Part shown: positions 26,984 through 35,582 of the stretch, in pieces
How positions within the stretch are numbered: the first letter of the stretch is position 1
How the letters are laid out: every line of letters starts with the position of its first letter
NCBI RefSeq assembly: GCF_021390425.1
Contig: NZ_JAJUWY010000007.1
Span: 94,881-158,880, forward strand
DNA from: Lysobacter sp. GX 14042
GTDB taxonomy: Bacteria; Pseudomonadota; Gammaproteobacteria; Xanthomonadales; Xanthomonadaceae
Direction of reading: 5' to 3'
Length of the DNA: 64,000 bases
Translations under genes and position numbers: made by a program
Notes under the pieces: model-generated
Databases searched by the model: none
Seen by the model: only the letters and a program-made list of their open reading frames with translations
What the model was told of the DNA's origin: nothing

Positions 26984-28534
26984 GTGAGCAAGAAGATCGA
27001 CATCGACCTGCTCGACGGCGGCGGCGACTCGCTGTACGTCAAGGAGCGCAAGGTCTATCCCCGCGACGTCCATGGAAAACTGGATCGCCTGCGCCGCCTC
27101 GCCGTGTGGTGGCTGCTGGGCATGTTCTACGTCTTCCCGTGGCTGCGCTGGGACGACCGCCAGGCGGTGTTGTTTGACCTGCCCGCGCGCCAGTTCCATG
27201 TCTTCGGGCTGACCTTCTGGCCGCAGGACTTCAGCTTCCTGGCGCTGCTGCTGATCATCTTGGCGCTGACCCTGTTCTTCGTCACCGCCGTGGCCGGGCG
27301 CCTGTGGTGCGGCTTCGCCTGCCCGCAGACGGTCTGGACCGAGGTGTTCCTGTGGATGGAGCGCTGGACCGAGGGCGACCGCGCCAAGCGGATGAAGCTC
27401 GACGCCGGTCCCTGGAACCGCGAGAAGCTCCTGCGCAAGGGCGCCAAGCACCTGCTGTGGGTGGTGTTCGCGCTGTGGACCGGCTTCACCTTCGTCGGCT
27501 TCTTCACCCCGATCACCGGCCTGGCGGCACGGGTGTGGCCGTTCGCCTGGAACGGCTGGGAAACCTTCTGGGTGCTGTTCTACGGCCTGGCGACCCTGGG
27601 CAACGCCGGTTTCCTGCGCGAGCAGGTGTGCAAGTACATGTGCCCGTATGCGCGCTTCCAGAGCGCGATGTTCGACCGCGACACCCTGATCATCGCCTAC
27701 GACCCGATGCGCGGCGAGCCGCGTGGCCCGCGTCGCCGCGGCGTGGGCAGCGTGGCCCAGCGCGGCCGCGCGCTGCTCGAGAAGTTCACCGCCTACGACT
27801 ACGTGTTCCGTGCCGCCAAGCATCCCAGCGCGGCCGACTCGCGGGCCCAGGCGCGCGGCACCATCACCTTCGACGTCGCCTCCGAGGAGGCCGCGCCGCT
27901 GCCCAGGTTCGCGCCCGAGGAGCTGGGCGACTGCATCGACTGCACCATGTGCGTGCAGGTCTGCCCGGTCGGCATCGACATCCGCAACGGCCTGCAGTAC
28001 GAGTGCATCGCCTGTGGCCTGTGCGTGGACGCCTGCAACGACGTCATGGACAAGATGGGCTACGAGCGCGGCCTGATCCGCTACACCTCGCAGAACGCGA
28101 TCGACGGCGAGCCGACCCGGGTGCTGCGCCCGCGCATCCTGGTCTACGGCGCCCTGCTGCTGGCGCTGATCGTCGCCTTCGCCTGGGGGATCGGCACCCG
28201 CAGCACGCTGATCGCCGACGTGCTGCGCGATCGCAACGCGCTGTACCGGGTGGTCGGCGACAGCGTGGACAACGTCTATACCCTCAAGCTCGTAAACAAG
28301 ACCGATGCCGCCCGGCAGTACCGGGTCACGGTCGAATCGGCCAATGCGGCGATCACCCTGCGTGGCGGGGACAGCCAGCAGGTGCAGGCCGGGCCGTCGC
28401 AGGTGCTGTCGGTACCGCTCGAGCTGACCGCCCCGGGTGACACCCGCGGCCGCCATGACGTGACCTTCGTGATCGAGAGCGCCGATGGCAGCGCCCGCGA
28501 GACGGTCGACAGCAGCTTCTTCGGACCGATGTGA
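26984..28534 (+). CDS. ccoG: CcoG/RdxA-type membrane iron-sulfur protein
   Basis: A 516-residue protein with about five membrane helices, a NapH-like motif (GFACPQTVWTEVFLWMERW), a central dicluster ferredoxin region (CIDCTMCVQVCPVGID and CIACGLCVDACNDV) and a C-terminal Ig-like periplasmic domain (from about 400). CcoG is needed for cbb3 assembly, with a proposed role in reducing Cu(II) to Cu(I). I chose the GTG at 26984 (VSKKIDIDLLDGGG), with an AAGGAA site a few bases ahead. A GTG 18 bases upstream would overlap the previous gene. Confidence 0.93.
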   Translation: MSKKIDIDLLDGGGDSLYVKERKVYPRDVHGKLDRLRRLAVWWLLGMFYVFPWLRWDDRQAVLFDLPARQFHVFGLTFWPQDFSFLALLLIILALTLFFVTAVAGRLWCGFACPQTVWTEVFLWMERWTEGDRAKRMKLDAGPWNREKLLRKGAKHLLWVVFALWTGFTFVGFFTPITGLAARVWPFAWNGWETFWVLFYGLATLGNAGFLREQVCKYMCPYARFQSAMFDRDTLIIAYDPMRGEPRGPRRRGVGSVAQRGRALLEKFTAYDYVFRAAKHPSAADSRAQARGTITFDVASEEAAPLPRFAPEELGDCIDCTMCVQVCPVGIDIRNGLQYECIACGLCVDACNDVMDKMGYERGLIRYTSQNAIDGEPTRVLRPRILVYGALLLALIVAFAWGIGTRSTLIADVLRDRNALYRVVGDSVDNVYTLKLVNKTDAARQYRVTVESANAAITLRGGDSQQVQAGPSQVLSVPLELTAPGDTRGRHDVTFVIESADGSARETVDSSFFGPM

Positions 28535-29109
28535 TGATTGACAACAACGACCAGGCTCCAGAGCAGAAATCCTCCCCGTGGCGCCAGCCGGTGATGTGGC
28601 TGGTGATCGGGCTGCCGATGGCGGTGGTGATCGCGGGCATCGTGATGATCATCCTTGCCGGCGGGCAGGGGGCGACCGATGTCGTGCCCGACGACGTCCG
28701 CCGCACGGCGCAGATCCAGACCGCCGACCTGGGGCCCGACCAGCGCGCCCACGACCTGCGCCTGAGCGCGATCGCCCGCATCGACCTGGAGGGCGGCTTC
28801 GTCGAGGTGCTGCCGGTCAATGGCGACTTCGACCGCGGGGCGCCGCTGCGCCTGCAGCTGCTGCACCCGGCACTGGAGGACGGCGACCTCGGCTTCGAGT
28901 TGCAGCCGACCGACACCGGCTGGCGCGCCGATGCCGCCCCGGGCGTGGACCACGCCTGGCGGGTACGGCTGGAACCGCTCGACGGCCAGTGGCGCCTGCA
29001 GGGCCGGATGCCGGCCGGGCAGCAGGCGGTGAGCCTGCGGCCGACGATGGACCTGGGCGCCCCGGAAGGCGCCACCGGCGAGCCGCCCGTGCCCGGACAG
29101 GCGCAGTAG
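28534..29109 (+). CDS. ccoH: FixH/CcoH cbb3 assembly protein
   Basis: A 191-residue protein with one N-terminal membrane helix (about 20-45) and a periplasmic FixH-type beta-rich domain. The start ATG overlaps the ccoG stop (TGATG at 28532-28536). FixH/CcoH proteins help assemble the cbb3 oxidase with the copper ATPase encoded next. The C-terminus is Pro/Gly-rich. Sequence conservation is modest, so the call rests partly on the invariant GHIS gene order. Confidence 0.85.
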   Translation: MIDNNDQAPEQKSSPWRQPVMWLVIGLPMAVVIAGIVMIILAGGQGATDVVPDDVRRTAQIQTADLGPDQRAHDLRLSAIARIDLEGGFVEVLPVNGDFDRGAPLRLQLLHPALEDGDLGFELQPTDTGWRADAAPGVDHAWRVRLEPLDGQWRLQGRMPAGQQAVSLRPTMDLGAPEGATGEPPVPGQAQ

Positions 29110-29118
29110 GCGCATGCG

Positions 29119-31569
29119 ATGTCGGCAACGCTGCTACAGGCTGACCGGGGGGCCGCCGCCGCGGTGACCGCCGCCATGGCCTGCCACCACTGTGGCGAGC
29201 CGCTGCCGGCCAGCCCCTCGCTGCACCGCATCGACGGCGTCGAGCAGCGCTTCTGCTGCGAAGGCTGCGCGGCGGCGGCGCAGTGGATCGACGAGGCCGG
29301 GCTGGACGACTATTACCGGCTGCGCAGCGAGCATGCCGGGCGCGTCGGCACCGAGGCGGTCGACCTGTCGGTCTGGGACCGCAGCGAGATCCATGCCGAG
29401 CACGCCCGCGAGATTCCCGGCGGCCGCGAGATCACCCTGCTGACCGACGGCATGCGCTGCGCCGCCTGCGCCTGGCTGATCGACCGCGCGCTGGTGCGCG
29501 AGCCGGGCGTGATCGAGGCCAGCGCCAATGCGGTCACCGGGCGCATCCGGCTGGCTTGGGACCCCGGGAAGACGGTCCTGTCGCGCCCGCTGCAACGCCT
29601 GCTGGCACTGGGCTACAAGCCCTGGCTGGCGGGTGGCGAAGAGCGCGAGAAGGCCCGCCGCGCCGACCGCAACCGCGACCTGGTCCGCATCGGCATCGCC
29701 GGGCTGGCCTCGATGCAGGCGATGATGGTCGCCGAGGCGCTGTACTTGGACTTCGGCAACACCATGTCGGTGCCGGCGCGCGACTTCCTGCGCTGGATCA
29801 CCTTCCTGCTCTCGACCCCGGTGGTGTTCTGGTCCGGCTGGCCGTTCCTGTCCGGCGCCTGGCGCGAACTGCGCCACCGCCAGCTGGGCATGGATACGCT
29901 GATCGCCAGCTCGACCCTGCTGGCCTACTTCGCCAGCGTCGTCGCCACCATCCAGGGCCTCGCGCACGTGTGGTACGACGCGGCGGTGATGTTCGTGTTC
30001 CTGCTGCTGGCGGCGCGGATGCTGGAAAAGCGTGCCCGCGCGACCGCCTCGGCGCAGGTCGATGCCCTGGCCCGCGCGCGGCCGGCTTTCGCCACCCGGG
30101 AACGTGCCGATGGCAGCCGCGAGTCGGTGCCGCTGGCGGCGCTGGAGGTCGGCGACGTGGCCTGCGTGGCGGTCGGCGAGGTGGTGCCCGCCGATGGCCG
30201 GCTGCTCGAGCCGGCGCGGCTGGAGGAGGCGCTGCTGACCGGCGAGTCGGCCCCCGTCGAACGCGCGGCCGGCGAGACCGCCTATGCCGGCACCGTCTGC
30301 CGCGAACGCCCGACCCGGCTGCGGGTCCTGGCCACCGGTGCCGGCACCCGCTTGGCCGAGCTGTCGCACCTGGTCGAGCAGGCGCAGTCGCAGCGCCCGG
30401 CGCTGGCACGCACCGCCGGGCGGATCGCCCACCACTTCGTCGCCGGCCTGCTGGTCGCGACCCTGCTGGTGTACCTGGGCTGGCGCCTGTACGACCCTTC
30501 GCGCGCCTTCGAGGTCACCCTTTCGCTGCTGGTGATCAGCTGCCCCTGCGCGCTGTCGCTGGCGGTTCCCTCGGCGCTGGCCTCGGCGCATGGCGCGCTG
30601 GCCCGGCTGGGGGTGCTGGCGGTACGCGGCAATGCGATGGAGACCCTGGCCGGCGCCACCGACATCATCTTCGACAAGACCGGCACGCTCAGCGACGGGC
30701 ACCCGGAACTGGTCGAGGTCGAGCTGCTGGATGCCGGGCTGGACCGCGAGGCGGTGCTGCGGATCGCCGCGGCGCTGGAGCGCGACAGCGGCCACCCGAT
30801 CGCCGCGGCCTTCGCCCGGGTCACCGGGGCGCCGGAGGCCAGCGGGGTCGAGGCGGTGCCGGGGCACGGCATCGGTGGCACGGTGGACGGCGTCGGCTGG
30901 CGCCTGGGGCGTGCCGGGTTCGCGACCGGCGGACGCGCGCAGGACGATGCGCGCATCTGGCTGGGTGACGGCGGTCGCGCGGTGGCGCGCTTCCGCCTGG
31001 CCGAGGCGGAGCGCCCGGATGCCGCCGCCGCGGTCGCCGCGCTGCGTGCGTTGGGGCTGCGGGTGCACCTGGCCAGCGGCGATGCCGCCGAGCCGGTGGC
31101 ACGCTTTGCCGCCCGGGTCGGGATCGACGACCCGCGTGCCCGGCAGACGCCGGAGGACAAGCTTGCCCTGGCCCGCAGCCTGCAGGCGCAGGGGCGAGTG
31201 GTGGCGATGGTCGGCGACGGCCTCAACGACGCCCCGGTGCTGGCCGGCGCGGACGTGTCGATCGCCATCGGCGAGGGCGCCGCGCTTGCCCAGCGGGCCG
31301 CCGACCTGGTGCTGACCGGGTCGTCGCTGTCGCGCATCCCGCAGGCGGTCGCGGTGTCCCGCGATACCCAGCGGATCATCCGCCAGAACCTGGCCTGGGC
31401 CACCGGCTACAACGTCCTGGCCATCCCGCTGGCCGCCGCCGGCCTGGTCACGCCGTGGCTGGCGGCGCTGGGCATGGCGCTGTCCTCGCTGGTGGTGACC
31501 GTCAACGCGCTGCGCCTGAGCCGGGCCGGCAGAGGGCCGGGCAGCGCATCCGTGGGGGCGACCGCATGA
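29119..31569 (+). CDS. ccoI: Copper-exporting P1B-type ATPase of the cbb3 cluster
   Basis: An 816-residue CcoI/FixI. A Cys-rich N-terminal segment (CHHCGEPLP, FCCEGCAAA) and a heavy-metal domain (GMRCAACAWLID) precede eight membrane helices with the ion-binding SCPCALSLA. The phosphorylation motif DKTGTLSDG, GHPIAAAF and GDGLNDAPVLAGAD are all intact. CcoI moves Cu(I) for insertion into CcoN. The gene overlaps ccoS by 4 bases. Confidence 0.96.
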   Translation: MSATLLQADRGAAAAVTAAMACHHCGEPLPASPSLHRIDGVEQRFCCEGCAAAAQWIDEAGLDDYYRLRSEHAGRVGTEAVDLSVWDRSEIHAEHAREIPGGREITLLTDGMRCAACAWLIDRALVREPGVIEASANAVTGRIRLAWDPGKTVLSRPLQRLLALGYKPWLAGGEEREKARRADRNRDLVRIGIAGLASMQAMMVAEALYLDFGNTMSVPARDFLRWITFLLSTPVVFWSGWPFLSGAWRELRHRQLGMDTLIASSTLLAYFASVVATIQGLAHVWYDAAVMFVFLLLAARMLEKRARATASAQVDALARARPAFATRERADGSRESVPLAALEVGDVACVAVGEVVPADGRLLEPARLEEALLTGESAPVERAAGETAYAGTVCRERPTRLRVLATGAGTRLAELSHLVEQAQSQRPALARTAGRIAHHFVAGLLVATLLVYLGWRLYDPSRAFEVTLSLLVISCPCALSLAVPSALASAHGALARLGVLAVRGNAMETLAGATDIIFDKTGTLSDGHPELVEVELLDAGLDREAVLRIAAALERDSGHPIAAAFARVTGAPEASGVEAVPGHGIGGTVDGVGWRLGRAGFATGGRAQDDARIWLGDGGRAVARFRLAEAERPDAAAAVAALRALGLRVHLASGDAAEPVARFAARVGIDDPRARQTPEDKLALARSLQAQGRVVAMVGDGLNDAPVLAGADVSIAIGEGAALAQRAADLVLTGSSLSRIPQAVAVSRDTQRIIRQNLAWATGYNVLAIPLAAAGLVTPWLAALGMALSSLVVTVNALRLSRAGRGPGSASVGATA

Positions 31570-31811
31570 ACATCCTGCTGTTCATGATCCCGCTGGCCCT
31601 GGTGCTGCTGGTGGTGGCGATCTGGGCTTTCGTCTGGGCGGTGCGCCGTGGCCAGTTCGAGGACCTGGACACCCCGGCGATCGACATCCTGCGCGAGGAC
31701 GCCACCGAGCGCGCGACCCGTGCCCGCGTGGAGCGCCGGCGGCAGGCGGCCGCCGGAGGCTCCGCTGCGGAGGAAACCGGCAGGCCCCGGCAGGACCACG
31801 ATGCCGATTGA
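31566..31811 (+). CDS. ccoS: cbb3 oxidase maturation protein CcoS
   Basis: An 81-residue protein with one N-terminal membrane helix (about 3-26) followed by the family motif WAVRRGQFEDLDTPA, which defines CcoS/FixS. The tail is longer than usual and charged (Arg/Glu/Ala-rich). CcoS is needed for cofactor insertion into the oxidase. I chose the ATG at 31566, overlapping the ccoI stop; the open frame extends upstream within ccoI. It overlaps the next gene by 11 bases. Confidence 0.93.
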   Translation: MNILLFMIPLALVLLVVAIWAFVWAVRRGQFEDLDTPAIDILREDATERATRARVERRRQAAAGGSAAEETGRPRQDHDAD

Positions 31812-32529
31812 CTGGCTCACCCTGGGCGCCGCGCTGCTGACCGGCCTGCTGGGGGGGGTGCACTGCGTGGCCATGTGCGGCGGCATCGCCACCGGCTTCT
31901 CGGCCATGGCGCCGCGGGGTGGCTGGTGGGTCGCGCTGCAGCCGAACCTGGGGCGGGTCGGGGGCTACGCGCTCGCCGGGCTGGTCGCCGGTGGCATCGG
32001 CCGCGGCATCGTCGAGGTCGCCCGGCTCGACGTGCTGGGCTGGGGCCTGCGGATGGCGGTCGGCCTGGTCCTGGTGGTCGCCGCGCTGCGGCTGCTCGAC
32101 CGCAAGGGCCGGCTCGGCTTCCTGCCGCGCCCCGGCGCGGGGCTCTGGCAGTGGCTGCGGCCCTTGCAGCGGCGGATGCTGCCGGCCAACACGCCCGCGC
32201 GGCGGATCGGCCTGGGGATGCTGTGGGGCTGGATGCCCTGCGGCCTGAGCACGACGATGCTGGCGGCCGCCTGGCTGCAGGCCGATGCCCGCAACGGCGC
32301 GCTGACCATGGCGGCCTTCGGACTGGGGACGCTGCCGGTGATGCTGCCGCTCACATGGGCCGGCGCGCGGCTGGGCCAGCGCCTGCAGCGTGGCGGCCTG
32401 CGTACCGCGGCCGGCATGCTGATCCTGCTGGCCGGCGTGCTGACGATCCTCTCGCCGTGGCTGATGCAGGTTCCCGGGCTGCACGGGCTGCTGGCCGCCC
32501 TGGGCTGCCTGCCGCCCCAGCCGGGCTGA
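31801..32529 (+). CDS. SafE/UreH-domain membrane protein
   Basis: A 242-residue protein with about six membrane helices and the motif GLLGGVHCVAMCGGIATGF near its N-terminus, plus LWGWMPCGLSTTML in the second half. These paired Cys-containing motifs mark the UreH-like (TauE/SafE-related) transmembrane family often found after ccoS. A role in copper or metal transport for oxidase assembly is plausible but unproven. It overlaps ccoS and ends 3 bases before the convergent fnr stop. Confidence 0.88.
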   Translation: MPIDWLTLGAALLTGLLGGVHCVAMCGGIATGFSAMAPRGGWWVALQPNLGRVGGYALAGLVAGGIGRGIVEVARLDVLGWGLRMAVGLVLVVAALRLLDRKGRLGFLPRPGAGLWQWLRPLQRRMLPANTPARRIGLGMLWGWMPCGLSTTMLAAAWLQADARNGALTMAAFGLGTLPVMLPLTWAGARLGQRLQRGGLRTAAGMLILLAGVLTILSPWLMQVPGLHGLLAALGCLPPQPG

Positions 32530-32532
32530 GGC

Positions 32533-33309
32533 TCAGGCGATGTCGCGGCGCCGTGCCGGCGCGGCCTCGCTCCCGTGGGCCAGTCGTTCCAGGGCGGACG
32601 CGTCCAGGATCTCGACGCGCCGTCCGGACACCCGGATCACCCCTTCTTCCTGCAAGCGGCTGAAGCCACGGCTGACCGTCTCCAGCGCCAGGCCGAGGAA
32701 ACGGGCGATGTCGTCGCGGCTCATCGGCAGCACCAGGGAGGTGTCCGAGCCGCCGGCCTGCGCCACCCGGTGCGAGACCCCGTGCAGGAACAGCGCGATG
32801 CGCTCGCCCGCCTGGCGCCGCACCAGCATGCCGACGTGGTCCTGCTCGCGTTCCAGGCGCTGGCCGATGACCCGCAGCAGGTGCTGCTGCAACTGCGGCA
32901 GCTGCGCCGCGACCGAGGCCAGGCGCTCGTACGGGACTTCGCAGACGCTGGCCTCGGTGAGTGCCACCGCTTCGCAGCGGTGCTGGCCGCTGCCCAGCGC
33001 ATCCAGGCCGATCAGCTCGCCGGGCAGGTGGAAGCCGAGTACCTGCTCGTCGCCGTCCTCGGTCACCAGCACCGTCTTGAACGCGCCCTCGCGGCCCACG
33101 TACAGCGACCCGAGCGCATCGCCGGCGTGGAACAGCCGCTCGCCGCGGGCGACCGGGCGGCGCCGGCGGACCACGTCCTCCAGCCGCGCGAGTTCGTCGG
33201 CGCCGATACCGGCGGGCCGGCACAGCTCCTGTAGCGAGCAGCGCGCACAGCTGCGCCGCAGGCGCTCCAGGTCGAGGCGCCTGGGATCGTTGGAGGGGAG
33301 CGTGTCCAT
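32533..33309 (-). CDS. fnr: Fnr/Anr-type oxygen-sensing regulator
   Basis: A 258-residue CRP/FNR-family regulator. The N-terminal cysteine triplet C21-x2-C24-x5-C30 and C123 ([11 protein letters not shown]) match the four [4Fe-4S] ligands of FNR. The cNMP-binding-like fold (about 45-165) leads to a dimer helix and a helix-turn-helix with the FNR-type recognition helix ALETVSRGF (Glu, Ser and Arg contacts). It should bind TTGAT-N4-ATCAA boxes when oxygen is low, and ten such boxes lie in this window. I chose ATG 33309; the longer open frame would overlap queD. Confidence 0.94.
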   Translation of the reverse strand: MDTLPSNDPRRLDLERLRRSCARCSLQELCRPAGIGADELARLEDVVRRRRPVARGERLFHAGDALGSLYVGREGAFKTVLVTEDGDEQVLGFHLPGELIGLDALGSGQHRCEAVALTEASVCEVPYERLASVAAQLPQLQQHLLRVIGQRLEREQDHVGMLVRRQAGERIALFLHGVSHRVAQAGGSDTSLVLPMSRDDIARFLGLALETVSRGFSRLQEEGVIRVSGRRVEILDASALERLAHGSEAAPARRRDIA

Positions 33310-33384
33310 CACCGGCCATGGTGCCATGCGCGGCCAGCGGACACATGTGCGGGAGCAGCCGATGGCGGCGATACAATGCGCCGG

Positions 33385-33738
33385 ATGGAAATCTTCAAGA
33401 CATTCACCCTCGAGGCCGCGCACCGCCTGCCGAACGTCCCGGAGGGGCACAAGTGCGCCCGGCTGCACGGCCACTCGTTCCGGATTGAGGTCCACGTCGC
33501 CGGCGAGCCGGGCCCGGACACCGGGTGGGTGATGGACTTCGCTGACCTCAAGCGTGCCTTCCAGCCGCTCTACGACCGCCTCGACCACCACTACCTGAAC
33601 GAGATCGAAGGCCTGGAGAACCCCACCAGCGAACGCCTGGCGATGTGGATCTGGGAGCGGCTGAAACCGGTCCTGCCGGAGCTGTCGGAGATCGCGGTGC
33701 ACGAGACCTGCACCTCCGGGTGCCGCTACCGCGGCTGA
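33385..33738 (+). CDS. queD: 6-carboxytetrahydropterin synthase (queuosine pathway)
   Basis: A 117-residue member of the PTPS/QueD family. The catalytic Cys ([12 protein letters not shown]), the zinc-binding His residues (AAHRLP and LHGHSF) and [10 protein letters not shown] at the end are present. It converts dihydroneopterin triphosphate to 6-carboxytetrahydropterin in preQ0 synthesis. The ATG at 33385 ([13 protein letters not shown]) fits the family start better than the ATG 9 bases upstream. It stands opposite fnr with a 75-base gap, in which I see no FNR box. Confidence 0.93.
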   Translation: MEIFKTFTLEAAHRLPNVPEGHKCARLHGHSFRIEVHVAGEPGPDTGWVMDFADLKRAFQPLYDRLDHHYLNEIEGLENPTSERLAMWIWERLKPVLPELSEIAVHETCTSGCRYRG

Positions 33739-33761
33739 GCGGGGCCGCATTCCGGCGGGCG

Positions 33762-33775
33762 TTGACCTGGGTCAG
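33762..33775 (+). promoter_or_regulatory. FNR-type box upstream of the chorismate mutase/ubiT frame
   Basis: TTGACCTGGGTCAG matches 9 of 10 arm positions of TTGAC-N4-GTCAA. The centre at 33768.5 predicts a start near 33810, 26 bases before the GTG at 33836. Confidence 0.75.
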
Positions 33776-33835
33776 GGCACCGTACGGCGCCGGGACCGAT
33801 CATGGTGTTCCCTGGGAAGCGCCGACGGTGGCCAC

Positions 33836-34729
33836 GTGTGGCAGCGACATGCACTGGCAGGCGTGCGGACCGCCATTGACCGGATCGATGCCGCGCAGCT
33901 GGCGTTGCTGGCTGCCCGCGGCCGCCTGGCCGGGTACGCGGGCCGCCTGAAGCGGCAGCTGGGCCTGCCGGTGCGGGATCCGGCCCGCGAACGCCGGGTC
34001 CATGCGCGGAGCCGGGAACTGGCCGTGCAGTTCGGATTGGCACCCGACACTGCGCGCAGGGCGACCGCGCTGGCGGTCGAGGACGCATGCCGGCGCCAGC
34101 AACTGCCGCCGGGACCCGCGCATGATCTGGATCAAGGCCGCACCGGCGCAGTTGGCGGGATCATCGCGTCCACCATGCACACCGTCCCGGACTCACCTCA
34201 TCCGCATCCTGGCCGTCCCGGGATCCACGCCGCCCTGCGCCTGCTCCCGCCGCCGGCGAGGTGGGCGCCGCTGCTGCGGGCGATGCCGGCCGGGGTGCAC
34301 CACCGCCTGCTCTCGGCGGCGATGGCCCGGGTGCTCTCGGCGCCGCTGGCCGACGGCACGCTGGACTTCATGCGCGGCCGGCGACTGCGCATCCGGGTCA
34401 CCGACCTCGGGCTGCAGTGGGTGGTCGAAATGCGCGACGGCGTGCTCGCGGTGGTCGACGGCGAAGCCGAGGCCAGCGTGCGTGGCACCGCGACCGACCT
34501 GCTGCTGATGGCCAGCCGGCTGGAAGACGCCGACACGCTGTTCTTCCAGCGGCGTCTGGAGCTGACCGGTGACACCGAGCTGGGACTGACGGTGCGCAAC
34601 CTGCTCGACCGCCTGCCGTGGGAGTCGATCCCGCTGGGGCTGCGGATCGGCTTGAACCGGGGAGCGCGGCTGGCGCGGGCGGCACGGACGGCGTATCAGG
34701 GTTCCATGCCCGGCTCGCCGTGCCAGTAG
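33836..34729 (+). CDS. ubiT: Chorismate mutase (AroQ)-UbiT (SCP2) continuous reading frame
   Basis: A 297-residue frame with two recognisable halves. Residues ~8-95 match the AroQ chorismate mutase fold, with the expected Arg and Lys plus the PVRDPARERRVHARS segment. Residues ~125-290 match UbiT (SCP2 lipid-binding family), the scaffold of oxygen-independent ubiquinone synthesis; DADTLFFQRRLELTGDTELG is nearly as in E. coli UbiT. No stop separates them. The joining ~30 residues are poorly protein-like and contain an FNR-type box and an ATG at 34175, so UbiT may instead be a separate 184-residue product. The start is a GTG without a strong ribosome site. It overlaps the converging ubiV end by 34 bases. 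Confidence 0.75.
   Translation: MWQRHALAGVRTAIDRIDAAQLALLAARGRLAGYAGRLKRQLGLPVRDPARERRVHARSRELAVQFGLAPDTARRATALAVEDACRRQQLPPGPAHDLDQGRTGAVGGIIASTMHTVPDSPHPHPGRPGIHAALRLLPPPARWAPLLRAMPAGVHHRLLSAAMARVLSAPLADGTLDFMRGRRLRIRVTDLGLQWVVEMRDGVLAVVDGEAEASVRGTATDLLLMASRLEDADTLFFQRRLELTGDTELGLTVRNLLDRLPWESIPLGLRIGLNRGARLARAARTAYQGSMPGSPCQ
34122..34135 (+). promoter_or_regulatory. Internal FNR-like box between the mutase and UbiT halves
   Basis: ATGATCTGGATCAA matches the FNR consensus at 9 of 10 arm positions. A class II start would fall near 34170, only 5 bases before the ATG at 34175, so it may drive a separate leaderless ubiT message or may be fortuitous. Confidence 0.5.
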
Positions 34730-35574
34730 CCGTTGCGCGCGCCGATCCGCGGCGGCGGCGTGGGTGAATGACGCGCCAGGTCGAAGTGCTCGACCACTTC
34801 GCGGCAGCCGGTGGCCTGCGGGTAGATCCGCAGCACGTCGACGCCCAACGCGCGCAGCTCCGGCAGCTCCGGCCCCAGGTCGGTGACTTCCCCGCCCTGC
34901 ACCTGGATGCCGTTGATGCGCAGGAACGACCTGCCCTCGCGGGTCGCCAGCGGCAGGCCGTCGGGGTAGTCGATGCAGCGGAAGCCGCACTGGTCCTTGG
35001 GCACGTCGAGCGCGCGGGCGGTGAAGCAGCGTGCCGAGAACGACAGCGGCAGCCGGCCCCAGGCGATCACCTCCAGTTCGGGCATGGACGCGCCGCCGGC
35101 GAGCATCGCCCCGCGCAGTTCGGTGATCAGCGTGCGGCCCTGCTCGACGCCCGGTACCCAGCGCCGCAGCCCGTCCTGCACCAGCATCGCCAGCGCGTGG
35201 TGGTTGTAGATGTTGAGGGTCGGCCCGGCGACGAAGGGCAGGCCGGCGGTGCGGCAGGCCTGCACCGCGGACAGGTCGTTGGCTTCCAGCCAGAACTGGC
35301 CGTCGGCGACCAGCCGCTCAAGCACGCCGAGCTCGGATTCGGCCTCGATCAGCGCCAGGCTCGAGAGCACCACCTGCTTGCCGCCGGCGGCCAGTTCGCG
35401 GGCCAGCTCCAGCCAGTCGGCGGTGCCCAGCTCGCGGCGCTTGCTGCACACCGTTTCCCCCAGGTAGACGATGTCCAGCGGCCAGCCCGCGGCCTCGCGA
35501 TAGAACGCCAGCGTGCGCTCGCGTGGCCAGAAGTACTGCAGCGGGCCGAGGGCCAGCTTCATCGATGCGCGCAT
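34696..35574 (-). CDS. ubiV: UbiV, oxygen-independent ubiquinone hydroxylation factor
   Basis: A 292-residue U32-family protein. The four [4Fe-4S] ligands are in place: the Cys of ETVCSKRREL (39 if counted from MKLALGP) and the C-x12-C-x3-C of CFTARALDVPKDQCGFRC. With UbiU it hydroxylates the ubiquinone ring without oxygen, using prephenate as oxygen donor in E. coli. The start is the ATG at 35574 (GAGG 6 bases ahead) or at 35562, where the E. coli protein begins. The gene follows ubiU by 8 bases and should share its FNR-controlled promoter. Confidence 0.95.
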   Translation of the reverse strand: MRASMKLALGPLQYFWPRERTLAFYREAAGWPLDIVYLGETVCSKRRELGTADWLELARELAAGGKQVVLSSLALIEAESELGVLERLVADGQFWLEANDLSAVQACRTAGLPFVAGPTLNIYNHHALAMLVQDGLRRWVPGVEQGRTLITELRGAMLAGGASMPELEVIAWGRLPLSFSARCFTARALDVPKDQCGFRCIDYPDGLPLATREGRSFLRINGIQVQGGEVTDLGPELPELRALGVDVLRIYPQATGCREVVEHFDLARHSPTPPPRIGARNGYWHGEPGMEP

Positions 35575-35582
35575 GTCGGGCC

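Noticed and set aside
32533..33750. Extended 405-residue start for fnr
   Set aside because: It would run through the opposite queD gene; the cysteine motif and start fit ATG 33309.
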